NCBI RefSeq assembly: GCF_000312425.1
Contig: NZ_HE997181.1
Location: 2,534,140-2,570,788, forward strand
Direction: 5' to 3'
Length of the DNA stretch: 36,649 bases
From: Reyranella massiliensis 521
Lineage (GTDB): Bacteria > Pseudomonadota > Alphaproteobacteria > Reyranellales > Reyranellaceae
In this document: piece after piece, positions 9,240 to 18,003 of the stretch
How the letters are laid out: every line of letters starts with the position of its first letter
Numbering within the stretch: the first letter of the stretch is position 1
The notes under the pieces: generated by a model
Databases searched by the model: none
What the model was told of the DNA's origin: nothing
What the model saw: only the letters and a program-made list of their open reading frames with translations
Position numbers and translations under genes: made by a program

Positions 9240-9902
9240 ATGACGCTTCGCATCAATTCCACCGCGCCCGATTTCAAGGCCGAGACGACGCAGGGCCCGA
9301 TCGAGTTCCACAAGTGGATCGGCGACAGCTGGGCGATCCTGTTCTCTCATCCCAAGGACTTCACGCCGGTCTGCACCACCGAGCTGGGCTACATGGCCGG
9401 CCTCAAGCCGCAGTTCGACAAGCTCAACACCAAGATCCTGGGCCTCTCGGTCGATCCCGTGACCAACCACGCCAAATGGGCGAAGGACATCGAGGAGACG
9501 CAGGGCCACGCCGTCACCTTCCCGATGATCGGCGATCCCGAACTGAAGGTCGCGACCGCCTACGACATGCTCCCCGAGGGCGCGGGCACGACGTCGGAAG
9601 GCCGCACCGCCGCCGACAATGCCACCGTGCGCTCGGTGTTCATCATCGGCCCGGACAAGAAGATCAAGGCGATGCTCACCTATCCGATGAGCTCCGGCCG
9701 CAACTTCGACGAAGTGCTGCGCCTGCTCGAGAGCTGCCAGCTCACCGCCAGGCACCAGGTCGCCACGCCGGTGAACTGGAAGAAGGGCGAAGACGTGATC
9801 ATCGTCCCGGCCGTCTCCGACGAACAGGCCAAGGCCAAGTTCCCGGGCGGCTGGAAGGCGCCGAAGCCCTACCTGCGCATCGTCCCGCAGCCGAAGGACT
9901 AA
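9240..9902 (+). CDS. 1-Cys peroxiredoxin (Prx6 / AhpC-TSA family)
   Basis: 220 residues, matching the Prx6 class in length. The peroxidatic Cys is C45 in FTPVCTTELG with T42 ahead of it, and the active-site Arg is probably R131 (TVRSVF). The long C-terminal extension (VATPVNWKKGEDVIIVP...KPYLRIVPQP) is the 1-Cys Prx dimerisation region. A second Cys (C166, LLESCQLTA) is not at the usual resolving position. It should reduce hydrogen peroxide or organic peroxides in the cytoplasm. ATG 9240 has an AGGAG site. A strong intrinsic terminator follows (9916-9970), so the gene probably forms its own transcription unit or ends one begun at the SDR. Confidence 0.94.
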   Translation: MTLRINSTAPDFKAETTQGPIEFHKWIGDSWAILFSHPKDFTPVCTTELGYMAGLKPQFDKLNTKILGLSVDPVTNHAKWAKDIEETQGHAVTFPMIGDPELKVATAYDMLPEGAGTTSEGRTAADNATVRSVFIIGPDKKIKAMLTYPMSSGRNFDEVLRLLESCQLTARHQVATPVNWKKGEDVIIVPAVSDEQAKAKFPGGWKAPKPYLRIVPQPKD

Positions 9903-9915
9903 GTTAAAGCATATC

Positions 9916-9970
9916 GCCTCACCCGGAGGAGCACGCCGGAACGCGGCTCCTCGGGGTGAGGCTTTGTTTT
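9916..9970 (+). terminator. Rho-independent terminator after the peroxiredoxin gene
   Basis: A 17-bp stem with one mismatch (9916-9932 pairing with 9946-9962, GCCTCACC...GGTGAGGC) closes a 13-base loop and is followed by TTTGTTTT. It begins 14 bases after the peroxiredoxin stop. Confidence 0.88.
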
Positions 9971-9990
9971 GGGCGGGGGAAGAAAAGACG

Positions 9991-11400
9991 ATGACCGACG
10001 AACTGTGGCGCTGGTCGGCGGTCGACCTGGCGCGGGGGATTCGCAGCGGCACGATTTCGAGCGAGGAAGCAACACGCTCGACGCTCGACCGCATCGCCGC
10101 CGTCAATCCGGCGCTCAACGCCATCGTCGAGGTCGCGGCCGACGAAGCGCTGGCAGCGGCCCGCACCGCCGACGCGCAGCGCCGCAGCGGCCATGCGCTG
10201 GGCCCGCTGCATGGCGTGCCCGTCACCGTCAAGGTGAACGTCGACCAGAAGGGCCACGCCACGACCAACGGCGTCGAGGCCTTCCGCGACGTCATCGCCA
10301 CCGAGGACAGCCCGCCCGTCGCCAACCTGCGCCGCGCCGGTGCCATCATCGTAGGCCGCACCAACACGCCCGCCTTCTCGCACCGCTGGTTCACCGACAA
10401 CGCGCTGCACGGCGCGACGCGCAATCCGTGGAACCCGGCGCTGACGCCGGGCGGTTCGAGCGGCGGCGCGGCCTCGGCCGTCGCGTCCGGCATGGGCGCC
10501 ATCGGCCACGGCAACGATTTCGGCGGCTCGATCCGCTATCCCGCCTATGCCTGCGGCGTCGCGGGGCTGCGGCCCACGCCCGGCCGCGTGCCGGCCTACA
10601 ATCCCTCGGGCAAGACCGAGCGCCCGATCACGGCGCAGATGATGTCGGTGCAGGGACCGCTTGCCCGCACCGTCGCCGACCTGCGCCTCGGCCTGCTCGC
10701 CATGGCCGCGCCCGATCCGCGCGATCCCAACTGGATGCCGGTGCCGCTGCAGGGCCCCGCGCCGCCGCGGCCCGTTCAAGTGGCGCTGGTGCCCGATCCG
10801 TTCGGCGACACCGCGCCCGAAGTGAGCGACGCGATCCGCGCCGCCGGCCGCGCTCTGGCCGATGCGGGCTACGCCGTCGTCGAGACGCCGCCGCCGCGGC
10901 TGGGCGATGCGGCCGACCTCTGGCACCGCCTCGTCGTCGGCGAGGAGCGCCGCGGCATGGCCGACCTGGTCCGGCAGTTCGGCGACGAGGCCGCCAAGCG
11001 CAACATGGACGGCCACCTGCGCTATGCGCCGGAGATCGACGCCGGCGGCGTCCTCGACGGCTTCGGCACGCGCCTCGCCCTGATGCGCGAGTGGTCGCTG
11101 TTCCTCGACCGCTTCCCCATCGTGGTGACGCCGGTGTCGCATGTGCTGCCGTTCCGCGACGGGCTGGACCTCGAAGAGGACGAAGCGATCATCGCGGCGA
11201 TGATGGATGCACAGCGCTCGCTGCTGGCGATGCCCGTGCTCGGCCTGCCCTGCGCCTCGGTGCCGACGGGCATCGCCGCGAACAACACGCCGGTCGGCGT
11301 CCAGGTCGTCGCCGGCCGCTTCCGCGAAGACCTCTGCCTCGGCGCCGCCGAAATCATCGAAGCCCACGCCCCGAAGCTGACGCCCATCGACCCGCGTTAG
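9991..11400 (+). CDS. Amidase signature family enzyme
   Basis: 469 residues, of the amidase signature superfamily that hydrolyses amides through a Ser-cisSer-Lys triad. The visible triad is K81 (PVTVKVNVDQKG), S156 (TPGGSSGGAAS) and S180 (NDFGGSIRYPA), with a good signature block from about 150 to 195. There is no neighbouring gatB or gatC, and the C-terminus has the generic VPTGIAANNTPVGVQVVAG ending. It is therefore more likely a metabolic amidase than GatA. The start ATG 9991 has GGGGGAAG upstream and lies 28 bases after the terminator stem. Two family-1 repeats follow. Confidence 0.92.
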   Translation: MTDELWRWSAVDLARGIRSGTISSEEATRSTLDRIAAVNPALNAIVEVAADEALAAARTADAQRRSGHALGPLHGVPVTVKVNVDQKGHATTNGVEAFRDVIATEDSPPVANLRRAGAIIVGRTNTPAFSHRWFTDNALHGATRNPWNPALTPGGSSGGAASAVASGMGAIGHGNDFGGSIRYPAYACGVAGLRPTPGRVPAYNPSGKTERPITAQMMSVQGPLARTVADLRLGLLAMAAPDPRDPNWMPVPLQGPAPPRPVQVALVPDPFGDTAPEVSDAIRAAGRALADAGYAVVETPPPRLGDAADLWHRLVVGEERRGMADLVRQFGDEAAKRNMDGHLRYAPEIDAGGVLDGFGTRLALMREWSLFLDRFPIVVTPVSHVLPFRDGLDLEEDEAIIAAMMDAQRSLLAMPVLGLPCASVPTGIAANNTPVGVQVVAGRFREDLCLGAAEIIEAHAPKLTPIDPR

Positions 11401-11408
11401 AGCACCCT

Positions 11409-11495
11409 GTCGTCCTGAGCGCAGCGAAGGACCTCATCGCCGCCTGCAATCGGTGAAGCAACCGGCATGAGATCCTTCGCTTCGCTCAGGATGAC
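11409..11495. repeat. Family-1 REP-like palindromic element, copy B
   Basis: An 87-bp element with full inverted arms (GTCGTCCTGAGCGCAGCGAA... and ...CTTCGCTCAGGATGAC). Its centre is CGCCGCCTGCAATCGGTGAA. It begins eight bases after the amidase stop and differs from copy C at a single position. Confidence 0.9.
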
Positions 11496-11562
11496 AAAGA
11501 GAGAATGCGCCCGTTTACCGGGGTACCGAAGCTGACGGCGAACGATTCGCTTTGGGCATTCT

Positions 11563-11649
11563 GTCGTCCTGAGCGCAGCGAAGGACCTCATCGCCGCCTG
11601 CAATCGGTGAAGCAACCGGCATGAGATCCTTCGCTGCGCTCAGGATGAC
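11563..11649. repeat. Family-1 REP-like palindromic element, copy C
   Basis: An 87-bp element in the same orientation as copy B and 67 bp after it; I count one base difference. It ends nine bases before the dxs stop codon, so both copies fill the space between the convergent amidase and dxs genes. Confidence 0.9.
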
Positions 11650-11658
11650 TGGAGCCGC

Positions 11659-13587
11659 CTAACCCCTCGCCCGTTCGGCCGACTGGCCCAAGGCGGCGAG
11701 CGCAGTGGCGACGATCTGCGGGGCGTTGAGGCCGGCCCATTCGTATTGCTTCGCGGGCGAAGCGTGGTCGATGAAGCGGTCGGGCAGGATCATGGGGCGG
11801 ACCTTCAGGCCCTGATCGAGCAGGCCCGCGGTCGCGAGGTATTGCAACACGAAGCTCGAGAAGCCGCCGACCGAACCTTCCTCGATGGTGATCAGCACTT
11901 CGTGCTCGCGCGCGAGGCGGCGGATCAGGTCGGTGTCGAGCGGCTTGGCGAAGCGCGCATCGGCCACGGTGGTGCTCAGGCCCTTGGCGGCGAGATCCTC
12001 GGCCGCCACCAGGCACTCCTGCAGGCGCGCGCCGAAGTTCAGGATCGCGATCTTGGTGCCCTCGCGCAGCACGCGGCCCTTGCCGATCTCCAGCGGCGTG
12101 CCCCGGGCCGGCAGTTCGACGCCCACGCCCTCGCCGCGCGGATAGCGGAAGGCCGAGGGCCGGTCGTCGATCTGGGCGGCCGTCGCCACCATATGCATCA
12201 GCTCCAGCTCGTCGGCTGCCGCCATGATGACGAAGTCCGGCAGGCAGCCGAGATAGGCGACGTCGAAGGCGCCGGCATGGGTGGCGCCGTCGGCTCCCAC
12301 GAGGCCCGCGCGGTCGATGGCGAAGCGCACCGGCAGCTTCTGCAGCGCCACGTCGTGGACCACCTGGTCGTAGCCGCGCTGCAGGAAGGTCGAGTAGATC
12401 GCCGCGAACGGCTTGAAGCCCTCGGTCGCGAGCCCGGCGGCGAAGGTAACGCCGTGCTGCTCGGCGATGGCCACGTCGAAGCTGCGCTCGGGGAAGCGCT
12501 CGGCGAACTTGTCGAGGCCGGTGCCCGAGGGCATCGCGGCGGTGATGGCGACAATCTTCTTGTCGGCCTCGGCTTCGGCGATCAGCGCCTTGGCGAACAC
12601 GGCCGTGTATTGCGGCGCGTTGGCCACCGGCTTGGACTGCTTGCCGGTCACGACGTCGAACTTCACGACGCCATGATACTTGTCCTCGCTCGCCTCGGCC
12701 GGCGGATAGCCCTTGCCCTTTTTGGTGACGACATGGACCAGGATCGGCTTGTCGAGCTTGGCGTCGCGGGCGTTCTTCAGAACCGGCAGCAGATGGTCGA
12801 GATTGTGACCGTCGACCGGGCCGACATAGTAGAAGCCCAGCTCGTCGAACAGCGTACCGCCGGCCACGAAGCCGCGCGCGAACTCCTCGGCGCGCTTGGC
12901 CGCCAGCTCCAGCGGCTTGGGCAGGGTCTCGGCGATGCCGCGGCCGAGATTGCGCAGCGTCACGTAAGGCCGGCCCGAGAGCAGGCGCGAGAGATGGCCC
13001 GACAGTGCCCCGACCGGCGGCGCGATCGACATGTCGTTGTCGTTCAGCACCACGATCAGCCGGCTGCGCAGCGCGCCGGCATTGTTCATCGCCTCGTAGG
13101 CCATGCCGGCACTCATCGCGCCGTCGCCGATCACGGCGACCACGTTGTTGTTGCCGCCCGCGAGATCGCGTGCGACGGCCATGCCGAGGCCGGCCGAGAT
13201 CGAGGTCGAGGAGTGCGCCGCGCCGAACGGGTCGTATTCGCTCTCGCTGCGCCGCGTGAACCCGGAGAGGCCGCCTTCCTGGCGCAAGGTGCGGATGCGG
13301 CTGCGGCGGCCGGTGACGATCTTGTGCGGATAGGCCTGGTGGCCGACGTCCCAGATCACGCGGTCGCGCGGCGTGTCGAACACGTAATGCAGCGCCACGG
13401 TCAGCTCGACGACGCCCAGCCCTGCGCCGAGATGGCCGCCGGTGACGGAGACGGCCGAGATCGTCTCCTGGCGAAGCTCGTCGGCGAGCTGGCGCAACTG
13501 GTCGGCGCGCAGTCGGCGAATGTCGGCAGGAACGTCTACGGTGTCGAGAAGCGGCGTCGTGCTTTTCGGCATGCTCGGGCCAGTCAT
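11659..13587 (-). CDS. dxs: 1-Deoxy-D-xylulose-5-phosphate synthase
   Basis: 642 residues, full length for DXS. It condenses pyruvate and glyceraldehyde 3-phosphate with thiamine diphosphate in the first step of the MEP isoprenoid pathway. Visible motifs are H52 and H83 (GHQAYPHK), the TPP/Mg site [18 protein letters not shown] from about 154, GPVDGHN at 256-262, and catalytic E376 in the transketolase domain ([14 protein letters not shown]). ATG 13587 is used; ATG 13572 (MPKSTT) is an alternative. It is the third gene of xseB-ispA-dxs and lies 42 bp after ispA; the TATAGT upstream might be a secondary promoter. Confidence 0.97.
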   Translation of the reverse strand: MTGPSMPKSTTPLLDTVDVPADIRRLRADQLRQLADELRQETISAVSVTGGHLGAGLGVVELTVALHYVFDTPRDRVIWDVGHQAYPHKIVTGRRSRIRTLRQEGGLSGFTRRSESEYDPFGAAHSSTSISAGLGMAVARDLAGGNNNVVAVIGDGAMSAGMAYEAMNNAGALRSRLIVVLNDNDMSIAPPVGALSGHLSRLLSGRPYVTLRNLGRGIAETLPKPLELAAKRAEEFARGFVAGGTLFDELGFYYVGPVDGHNLDHLLPVLKNARDAKLDKPILVHVVTKKGKGYPPAEASEDKYHGVVKFDVVTGKQSKPVANAPQYTAVFAKALIAEAEADKKIVAITAAMPSGTGLDKFAERFPERSFDVAIAEQHGVTFAAGLATEGFKPFAAIYSTFLQRGYDQVVHDVALQKLPVRFAIDRAGLVGADGATHAGAFDVAYLGCLPDFVIMAAADELELMHMVATAAQIDDRPSAFRYPRGEGVGVELPARGTPLEIGKGRVLREGTKIAILNFGARLQECLVAAEDLAAKGLSTTVADARFAKPLDTDLIRRLAREHEVLITIEEGSVGGFSSFVLQYLATAGLLDQGLKVRPMILPDRFIDHASPAKQYEWAGLNAPQIVATALAALGQSAERARG

Positions 13588-13629
13588 GGCGTTACTATAC
13601 TCCCGCGCGGCGGCTCCCGCGCCCCTATC

Positions 13630-14550
13630 TCAAGTACGGCGCGCCACCACGAAATTTGCCGCCTGTTTTAGCAAGTCCGCGGAACCGCCGAACGGTTCGA
13701 GATGCGCGGCCGCCTGTCGCGCCAGGAGCCCGGCCTGCGCCCGCGCCCGCTCCACGCCCAGGATCGACACGAAGGTCGCCTTGCCCGCGGCGGCATCCTT
13801 GCCCGGCGTCTTGCCGATTTCGGCCGCATCGCCCTCGACATCGAGCAGGTCGTCGACGATCTGGAACGCAAGGCCAAGGTCGTGCGCATAGGCCGAGAGT
13901 GCCGCCCTCAAATGATCACTGGCCTTGCCCAGGATGGCGCCCGCGCCGCACGAAAAGGAGATTAGCGCGCCCGTCTTCAGGCGCTGCAGGCGCGTGATGG
14001 CGCCGATCGACATCGGCTCGCCGCCGGCTTCCGCACGCTGCTCGGCCATGAGGTCGAGCATCTGCCCGCCCACCATGCCGTGCGCCCCCGAGGCCCGCGC
14101 CAGTTCCGCCACGAGGGCGACGCGGACTGCCGGATCGCCATGCGTGTCCTCGTGCGCCAGCACCTCGAAGGCCAGCGCCTGCAGCGCATCGCCCGCCAGG
14201 ATCGCCGTCGCCTCGTCGAACTGCCGGTGGCAGGAGGGCTTGCCGCGGCGCAGGTCGTCGTCGTCCATCGCCGGCAGGTCGTCGTGGATCAGCGAATAGG
14301 CATGGACGAACTCGATGGCGCTGGCGGTGCGCAGTGCCGGCAGCTTGCCGACCTTGAACAGGGTCGCCGAGGCCAGCACGAAGAAGGCGCGCAGGCGCTT
14401 GCCGCCGCCCAGGCTGGAATAGCGCATCGCCTCGAAGACGCGCGCCTCGCCCTCGTCTCCCGACGGCAGAAGGCGCGCCATGGTGCGCTCGACGGACTCG
14501 GCCGCGAACGACAGCGCGGCATCGAACTGGCGGTACGACGACAGGGGCAT
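13630..14550 (-). CDS. ispA: Short-chain polyprenyl diphosphate synthase (farnesyl/geranyl type)
   Basis: 306 residues. Both aspartate-rich motifs are present: DDLPAMD at 90-96 (first, DDxxxxD of the bacterial FPP synthase type) and DDLLD at 233-237 (second). GGGKRLR at 48-54 binds isopentenyl diphosphate. It elongates DMAPP with IPP to geranyl/farnesyl diphosphate for ubiquinone, undecaprenyl carrier and hopanoid synthesis. It lies ten bases after xseB and just before dxs, the standard alphaproteobacterial order, so transcription is probably shared. Confidence 0.95.
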   Translation of the reverse strand: MPLSSYRQFDAALSFAAESVERTMARLLPSGDEGEARVFEAMRYSSLGGGKRLRAFFVLASATLFKVGKLPALRTASAIEFVHAYSLIHDDLPAMDDDDLRRGKPSCHRQFDEATAILAGDALQALAFEVLAHEDTHGDPAVRVALVAELARASGAHGMVGGQMLDLMAEQRAEAGGEPMSIGAITRLQRLKTGALISFSCGAGAILGKASDHLRAALSAYAHDLGLAFQIVDDLLDVEGDAAEIGKTPGKDAAAGKATFVSILGVERARAQAGLLARQAAAHLEPFGGSADLLKQAANFVVARRT

Positions 14551-14560
14551 GGAGAGACGC

Positions 14561-14815
14561 TCAGCCGAGATCGGCCGGCTGCGTGGCGACCGACCCGTCG
14601 GCGGAGAAGACGATCTTCTCGACCTTCATCTTGGCCTCGGCCAGCCGCTGTTCGCAGTGCCGCTTCAGCAGCGCGCCCCGTTCGTAGGCCGAAATCGCCT
14701 CGTCGAGCTTCACCTGGCCGCGCTCGAGCTGCTGGACGATACCTTCCAGTTCCTTCAGCGCATCCTCGAAAGAGAGCGCGGCAATATCCTTGGGCAGCGC
14801 GGGTTCTTTAGCCAA
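14561..14815 (-). CDS. xseB: Exodeoxyribonuclease VII small subunit
   Basis: 84 residues with a TTG start. The XseB core is clear: LSFEDALKELEGIVQQLERG, then LDEAISAYERG and LLKRHCEQRLAEAKMKVEKI, a helical hairpin that binds the large XseA subunit. The frame stays open upstream to 15106, but there is no ATG near the conserved N-terminus. The TTG at 14813-14815 gives the usual length of about 80 residues, so this start is inferred from family length. It is the first gene of the xseB-ispA-dxs operon. Confidence 0.92.
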   Translation of the reverse strand: MAKEPALPKDIAALSFEDALKELEGIVQQLERGQVKLDEAISAYERGALLKRHCEQRLAEAKMKVEKIVFSADGSVATQPADLG

Positions 14816-15127
14816 TTTCGCCTCTCGTTTTTTGGGCTCGGAGCGTGAGCGCGGGGGACGGCCGGATCGTAGTCGCCCGCCCCAAAAGGTGCCAGCGCTG
14901 TACCGAAAGGTGCGCGCAGCGTCACGATTTTTTGCGAAAAATGACCGATTCCGTGCGCTTTTTCGACCTTTCACAACTTTGGATATGCAAAGCCCCTCTT
15001 TGGGACATGGCCGGTCTGCACGTTCGCACGCCAAAATCGTCGTCTCACGATTGCGACATTGGCACCGCAATGGCACGTTCCGCCCCGCAAAGAAATAAAC
15101 GGCCATTTACCTAGAGGAGTAAAACGC
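14816..15127. promoter_or_regulatory. Divergent intergenic region between xseB and the IclR-family gene
   Basis: 312 bp without a convincing gene. It is more AT-rich around 14930-15000 than its surroundings, as expected for promoters. At 15050-15071 there is an inverted repeat with perfect 6-bp arms (ATTGCG and CGCAAT) spaced by ten bases, 57 bp before the IclR-family start. IclR proteins often autoregulate from such dyads, so it is a candidate operator. I could not fix -35/-10 boxes for either gene. Confidence 0.45.
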
Positions 15128-16072
15128 ATGGGCAATGTCAGCCATCTCGTCACTCGAACTGCAGCCTTCGAGAGTTCCGTCGAGAACGGTCTAGCCGAAG
15201 GGGTCAGCTCCAAGGACCGCCAGTTCGTCACGGCGCTTGCCCGCGGCCTCGACATTCTCCGCGCCTTCCATGCCGGCGAAGGCATGCTGGGCAATCAGGA
15301 GATCGCCCACCGCACCGGCCTGCCGAAGCCGACCGTCGCCCGCCTGACCCACACGCTGACCGAGCTGGGCTACCTCAACTACATCCGCCGGTTCCGTAAG
15401 TACGAGCTGGGCGCCTCCGTCCTGGCGCTGGGCTACGCCGCGATTTCGAGCATGGATGTCCGCCGCGCCTCGCGCGCGCCGCTCGAGCAGCTTGCGCATG
15501 CGCTCAACGCCTCGACCGCGCTGGGCGGCCGCGACCGTCACTCGATGATCTATCTCGAAGCTTGCCGCGGCCCGTCCGTGGTGGCGATCACCCACGATGT
15601 CGGCACCCGCGTGCCGATGGCGAGCACGGCGATGGGCCGCGCCTATCTCTTCACGCTGCCCGACGTCGACCGCAACAAGCAGCTCGACGCCATCCGCCGC
15701 CGCTGGCGCGACGACTGGACCAAGGTGAAGACCGGTCTGGAGCGTTCGTTCAAGGAGCTGGCGGATCGCGGCTTCTGCGTGACCTGGGGCGAGTGGCTGC
15801 CCGAGCTGTGTGGCGTCGGCGCCCCGCTGCGCAATGCCGACGGCACCGCGGCCTATGCCGTCAACGCCTCGGCGCCGATCTACCAGATCAGCCGCGACCG
15901 TCTCGAAGCCGACTGGGGCCCGCGCCTCGTCAAGGTCGCGCGCGACATCCGCACCGGCATGGCCGCGCAGCCGTCGATGGTCTCGCCGCAGGGTCCGGCC
16001 ATTCGTCCGGCGCTGAGCAACGGCAATGGCCATCACTTGCGGCCGCCGATGTCGGCGATGGCGCGCCGCTAA
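15128..16072 (+). CDS. IclR family transcriptional regulator
   Basis: 314 residues. A winged HTH occupies about 33-95 (DRQFVTALARGLDILRAFH, then IAHRTGLPKPTVARLTHTL), followed by the IclR effector-binding domain at about 108-280 (SMIYLEACRG, VPMASTAMGRAYL, WLPELCGVGAPL). The SSKDRQFVTALARGLDILR opening is typical of the PcaR/PobR/beta-ketoadipate-type subgroup, but the ligand cannot be assigned. A C-terminal tail of about 30 residues is Pro/Gly-rich. ATG 15128 is preceded by AGAGGAG. It is divergent from xseB, and the thioesterase gene follows 36 bp downstream. Confidence 0.93.
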   Translation: MGNVSHLVTRTAAFESSVENGLAEGVSSKDRQFVTALARGLDILRAFHAGEGMLGNQEIAHRTGLPKPTVARLTHTLTELGYLNYIRRFRKYELGASVLALGYAAISSMDVRRASRAPLEQLAHALNASTALGGRDRHSMIYLEACRGPSVVAITHDVGTRVPMASTAMGRAYLFTLPDVDRNKQLDAIRRRWRDDWTKVKTGLERSFKELADRGFCVTWGEWLPELCGVGAPLRNADGTAAYAVNASAPIYQISRDRLEADWGPRLVKVARDIRTGMAAQPSMVSPQGPAIRPALSNGNGHHLRPPMSAMARR

Positions 16073-16108
16073 GGCGCGCCCTCTCCTTCCAGACGCGATC
16101 TTCTACAG

Positions 16109-16585
16109 ATGGCAATTCAACGACCGGCCGGTGCACGGCCGGTCGCTCCTTATGAGTTCCGCGGCTTCAATGGCCTGATCGGCCATGAAGTCGTGGCGTG
16201 GTGCGCCGGCTTCGTCGAGATGCGCCTCAAGGTGCGGCCGGAACTGTGCAACGCCAACGGCCTGCTGCATGGCGGCGTGCTGATGACCTTGCTGGATTCG
16301 GCGAGCGGCTTCGCCTGCACCTTCAACGAGACCGCGACCGCGCGCCGCCTCTCGGTGACGCTGGCCTTCACGACGCAGTTCATCAAGGCGGCCCGCGAGG
16401 GCGACGTGCTCACCATCCTGGGCGCGTGGCGTCCCTCGACCAGCCAGAGCACCTTCGCCGCCGAGACCGAGATCTACGACCAGAGCGGCGACCTGATCGC
16501 CACCGGCGCCGGCACCTTCCGCTACCTCAAAGGCGAACGCAGCGACGGCACGCTGGCCTTCCTCGACCAGAAGGCGGCGGAGTAG
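16109..16585 (+). CDS. PaaI family hotdog-fold thioesterase
   Basis: 158 residues with a single hotdog domain. HGGVLMTLLDSASGFAC (H54, then D63) is the PaaI/YbgC-type active-site helix, and RRLSVTLAFTTQFIKAAREGD is the central beta-sheet signature. It should hydrolyse an acyl- or aryl-CoA thioester; the substrate is not readable. It starts 36 bases after the IclR-family gene in the same direction, so co-transcription is possible. The ribosome-binding site is weak. A family-1 repeat separates it from the convergent RibD-like gene. Confidence 0.9.
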   Translation: MAIQRPAGARPVAPYEFRGFNGLIGHEVVAWCAGFVEMRLKVRPELCNANGLLHGGVLMTLLDSASGFACTFNETATARRLSVTLAFTTQFIKAAREGDVLTILGAWRPSTSQSTFAAETEIYDQSGDLIATGAGTFRYLKGERSDGTLAFLDQKAAE

Positions 16586-16598
16586 CCGCGGAGAATCT

Positions 16599-16685
16599 GT
16601 CATCCTGAGCGCAGCGAAGGATCTCATGCCGATTGCCTCACCGATTGCAGGCGGCGATGAGGTCCTTCGCTACGCTCAGGACGAC
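16599..16685. repeat. Family-1 REP-like palindromic element, copy D
   Basis: An 87-bp element in the opposite orientation to copies A-C: it begins GTCATCCTGAGCGCAGCGAA and ends GCTACGCTCAGGACGAC. The centre reads CCGATTGCCTCACCGATTGC followed by AGGCGG. It lies between two convergent genes. Confidence 0.9.
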
Positions 16686-16692
16686 AAGCTAG

Positions 16693-17406
16693 TCAGGACG
16701 ACAGCCTGTAGCGCAGCCACATCGCGCCGCCGTCCAGCACTTCGTGGCTCACGAGCGTCATGCTTTCGATCGGCGCGGGCCCCAGATCGACATCGCCGGA
16801 GTTGAAGACGACGGGCCCGCCCGTGCTGCCGTCGATCACCGGGCAGATCACGAGGCTCAATTCGTCGATCAGGCCGGCACGCAGCAGCGCCCCGTTCGCG
16901 CCGCCGCCGCCCTCCAGCATGATCCGCTCGATACCCAGTTCGCGCTTCAGCGTTTCGAGCGCAGCCGCAAGATCGATCTCCGTCTTGCCGGCGAAGATGT
17001 AGGACACGCCGTCGGCGCGCAGGCCCGCGAGATGCCGGTCGGGCACCGCTTCGGTCAGGATCACGAGGATGGGGTCGCCGCCGATATCCTTGCGCGCCCA
17101 TACCGCCTTGCCCTTGCCGTCGAGGAAGATGCCCCAGGCCTTGACCTCTTTGGGGTTGCCCGGCGCAAACCAGTTCTCGCGCGGAAACACCTGGTCGGTC
17201 GGCGGATAGTGCGGCGCCGTGCCCTTGGCGAATTCCTGCGCCGTGACCCTGCCGCACAGCCACGAGCCGCCGCCCATCTGGTCGTGCAGGCGCTCGAACA
17301 GGTTGGGCACGACATTGGCCTTGGGCCGCCAGCGGCTTCCCCAGATGCGCCCGTCGACGCTGCAGACCATGTGGCAGAGAACATAGGGCGTCCGACGCGT
17401 CGTCAC
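16693..17406 (-). CDS. RibD C-terminal / dihydrofolate reductase-like protein
   Basis: 237 residues. PYVLCHMVCSVDGRIWGSRW is the N-terminal strand of the RibD reductase/DHFR-like fold. RIMLEGGGGANGALLRAGLIDELSL is the conserved NADPH-binding and helix segment, followed by LVICPVIDG. Stand-alone members may be pyrimidine/pterin reductases of unknown substrate; no riboflavin genes are nearby. GTG 17406 is preferred over GTG 17412, because the AGGAGA site lies six bases before 17406 but touches 17412. Confidence 0.87.
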   Translation of the reverse strand: MTTRRTPYVLCHMVCSVDGRIWGSRWRPKANVVPNLFERLHDQMGGGSWLCGRVTAQEFAKGTAPHYPPTDQVFPRENWFAPGNPKEVKAWGIFLDGKGKAVWARKDIGGDPILVILTEAVPDRHLAGLRADGVSYIFAGKTEIDLAAALETLKRELGIERIMLEGGGGANGALLRAGLIDELSLVICPVIDGSTGGPVVFNSGDVDLGPAPIESMTLVSHEVLDGGAMWLRYRLSS

Positions 17407-17476
17407 CGGCACTCTCCTGCGGCGTTACTTCCTCACGACGACCGCCTGCCCCCAATGTCGGGAGCTACGTCGGGAC

Positions 17477-17677
17477 CTAGGCCTGGCGCAGCCCCGCGCG
17501 CAGCTGGTCCACATTCGTCTGCGCCGCCACGATGCGGCTCATCAAGCTGACCCGCCGAAAGACCAGGTGGGGGTTCTTCGGCTCCGCATTCACCTTCGAC
17601 GAGAGATCGTTGAGGTCGTTGCGCAGGTCGTTGAGAGCCTTTTCAAGCTCCGCGAGCTTCCTGTCGTCTCTGATCAT
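17477..17677 (-). CDS. Small hypothetical coiled-coil protein
   Basis: About 66 residues. The sequence is highly charged and helical, with heptad-like LAELEKALNDLRNDLNDLSS followed by RRVSLMSRIVAAQTNVDQLR, suggesting a short coiled coil or helical hairpin. There is no signal or membrane segment. ATG 17677 is chosen because charged helical sequence starts there; ATG 17695 and 17752 would add non-helical residues, and none of the three has a good ribosome-binding site. The family is not recognised. Confidence 0.55.
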   Translation of the reverse strand: MIRDDRKLAELEKALNDLRNDLNDLSSKVNAEPKNPHLVFRRVSLMSRIVAAQTNVDQLRAGLRQA

Positions 17678-17826
17678 GGGGCGGAACGATAACATGACGG
17701 CCGCTGGGCGGGAGATGCCTTTGGCCGGCGCGAAGCGATTGATACAAAACAAAGCCGCCGCTGCCCTCCTCCCCTTTCAAAACGACGGGGGAGGCAAAAA
17801 CAATCTGCGCGCGGTATCCTGCCGGC

Positions 17827-18000
17827 ATGCAGACCGCTTCCTTTGTTTCCTGCCAGAAGTGCGGCGAGAAGTTCGGCGTGACCACCTCGGCCGGGCAGCC
17901 TGTCGAGAAGCTGCCCGATCCGTTCGAGGCGACGTGCCTGTTCTGCGGCCATCGCGGCCGTTACGAGAAGGCGTCGGTCGACACCGTTCCCGTGCGCTGA
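17827..18000 (+). CDS. 57-residue zinc-ribbon protein
   Basis: A short gene with two Cys pairs, CQKC at 9-12 and CLFC at 38-41, flanked by MQTASFVS and GHRGRYEKASV. This is the CxxC-N25-CxxC layout of a small zinc ribbon, where one zinc would be held by four Cys. Synonymous third positions are GC-rich, as in neighbouring genes, and the frame is intact. No clear ribosome-binding site is seen. It ends three bases before the stop of the convergent 2'-5' RNA ligase-family gene. Function unknown. Confidence 0.68.
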   Translation: MQTASFVSCQKCGEKFGVTTSAGQPVEKLPDPFEATCLFCGHRGRYEKASVDTVPVR

Positions 18001-18003
18001 CGG

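Noticed and set aside
11397..11615. Small frame encoding VILSEAKDL...RCAQDDR
   Set aside because: It is the translation of family-1 repeats B and C; this peptide pattern arises wherever the repeat is read in frame.
11746..13671. 641-codon plus-strand open frame opposite dxs
   Set aside because: Antisense shadow of a complete dxs gene; composition is low-complexity Arg/Gly/His/Asp.
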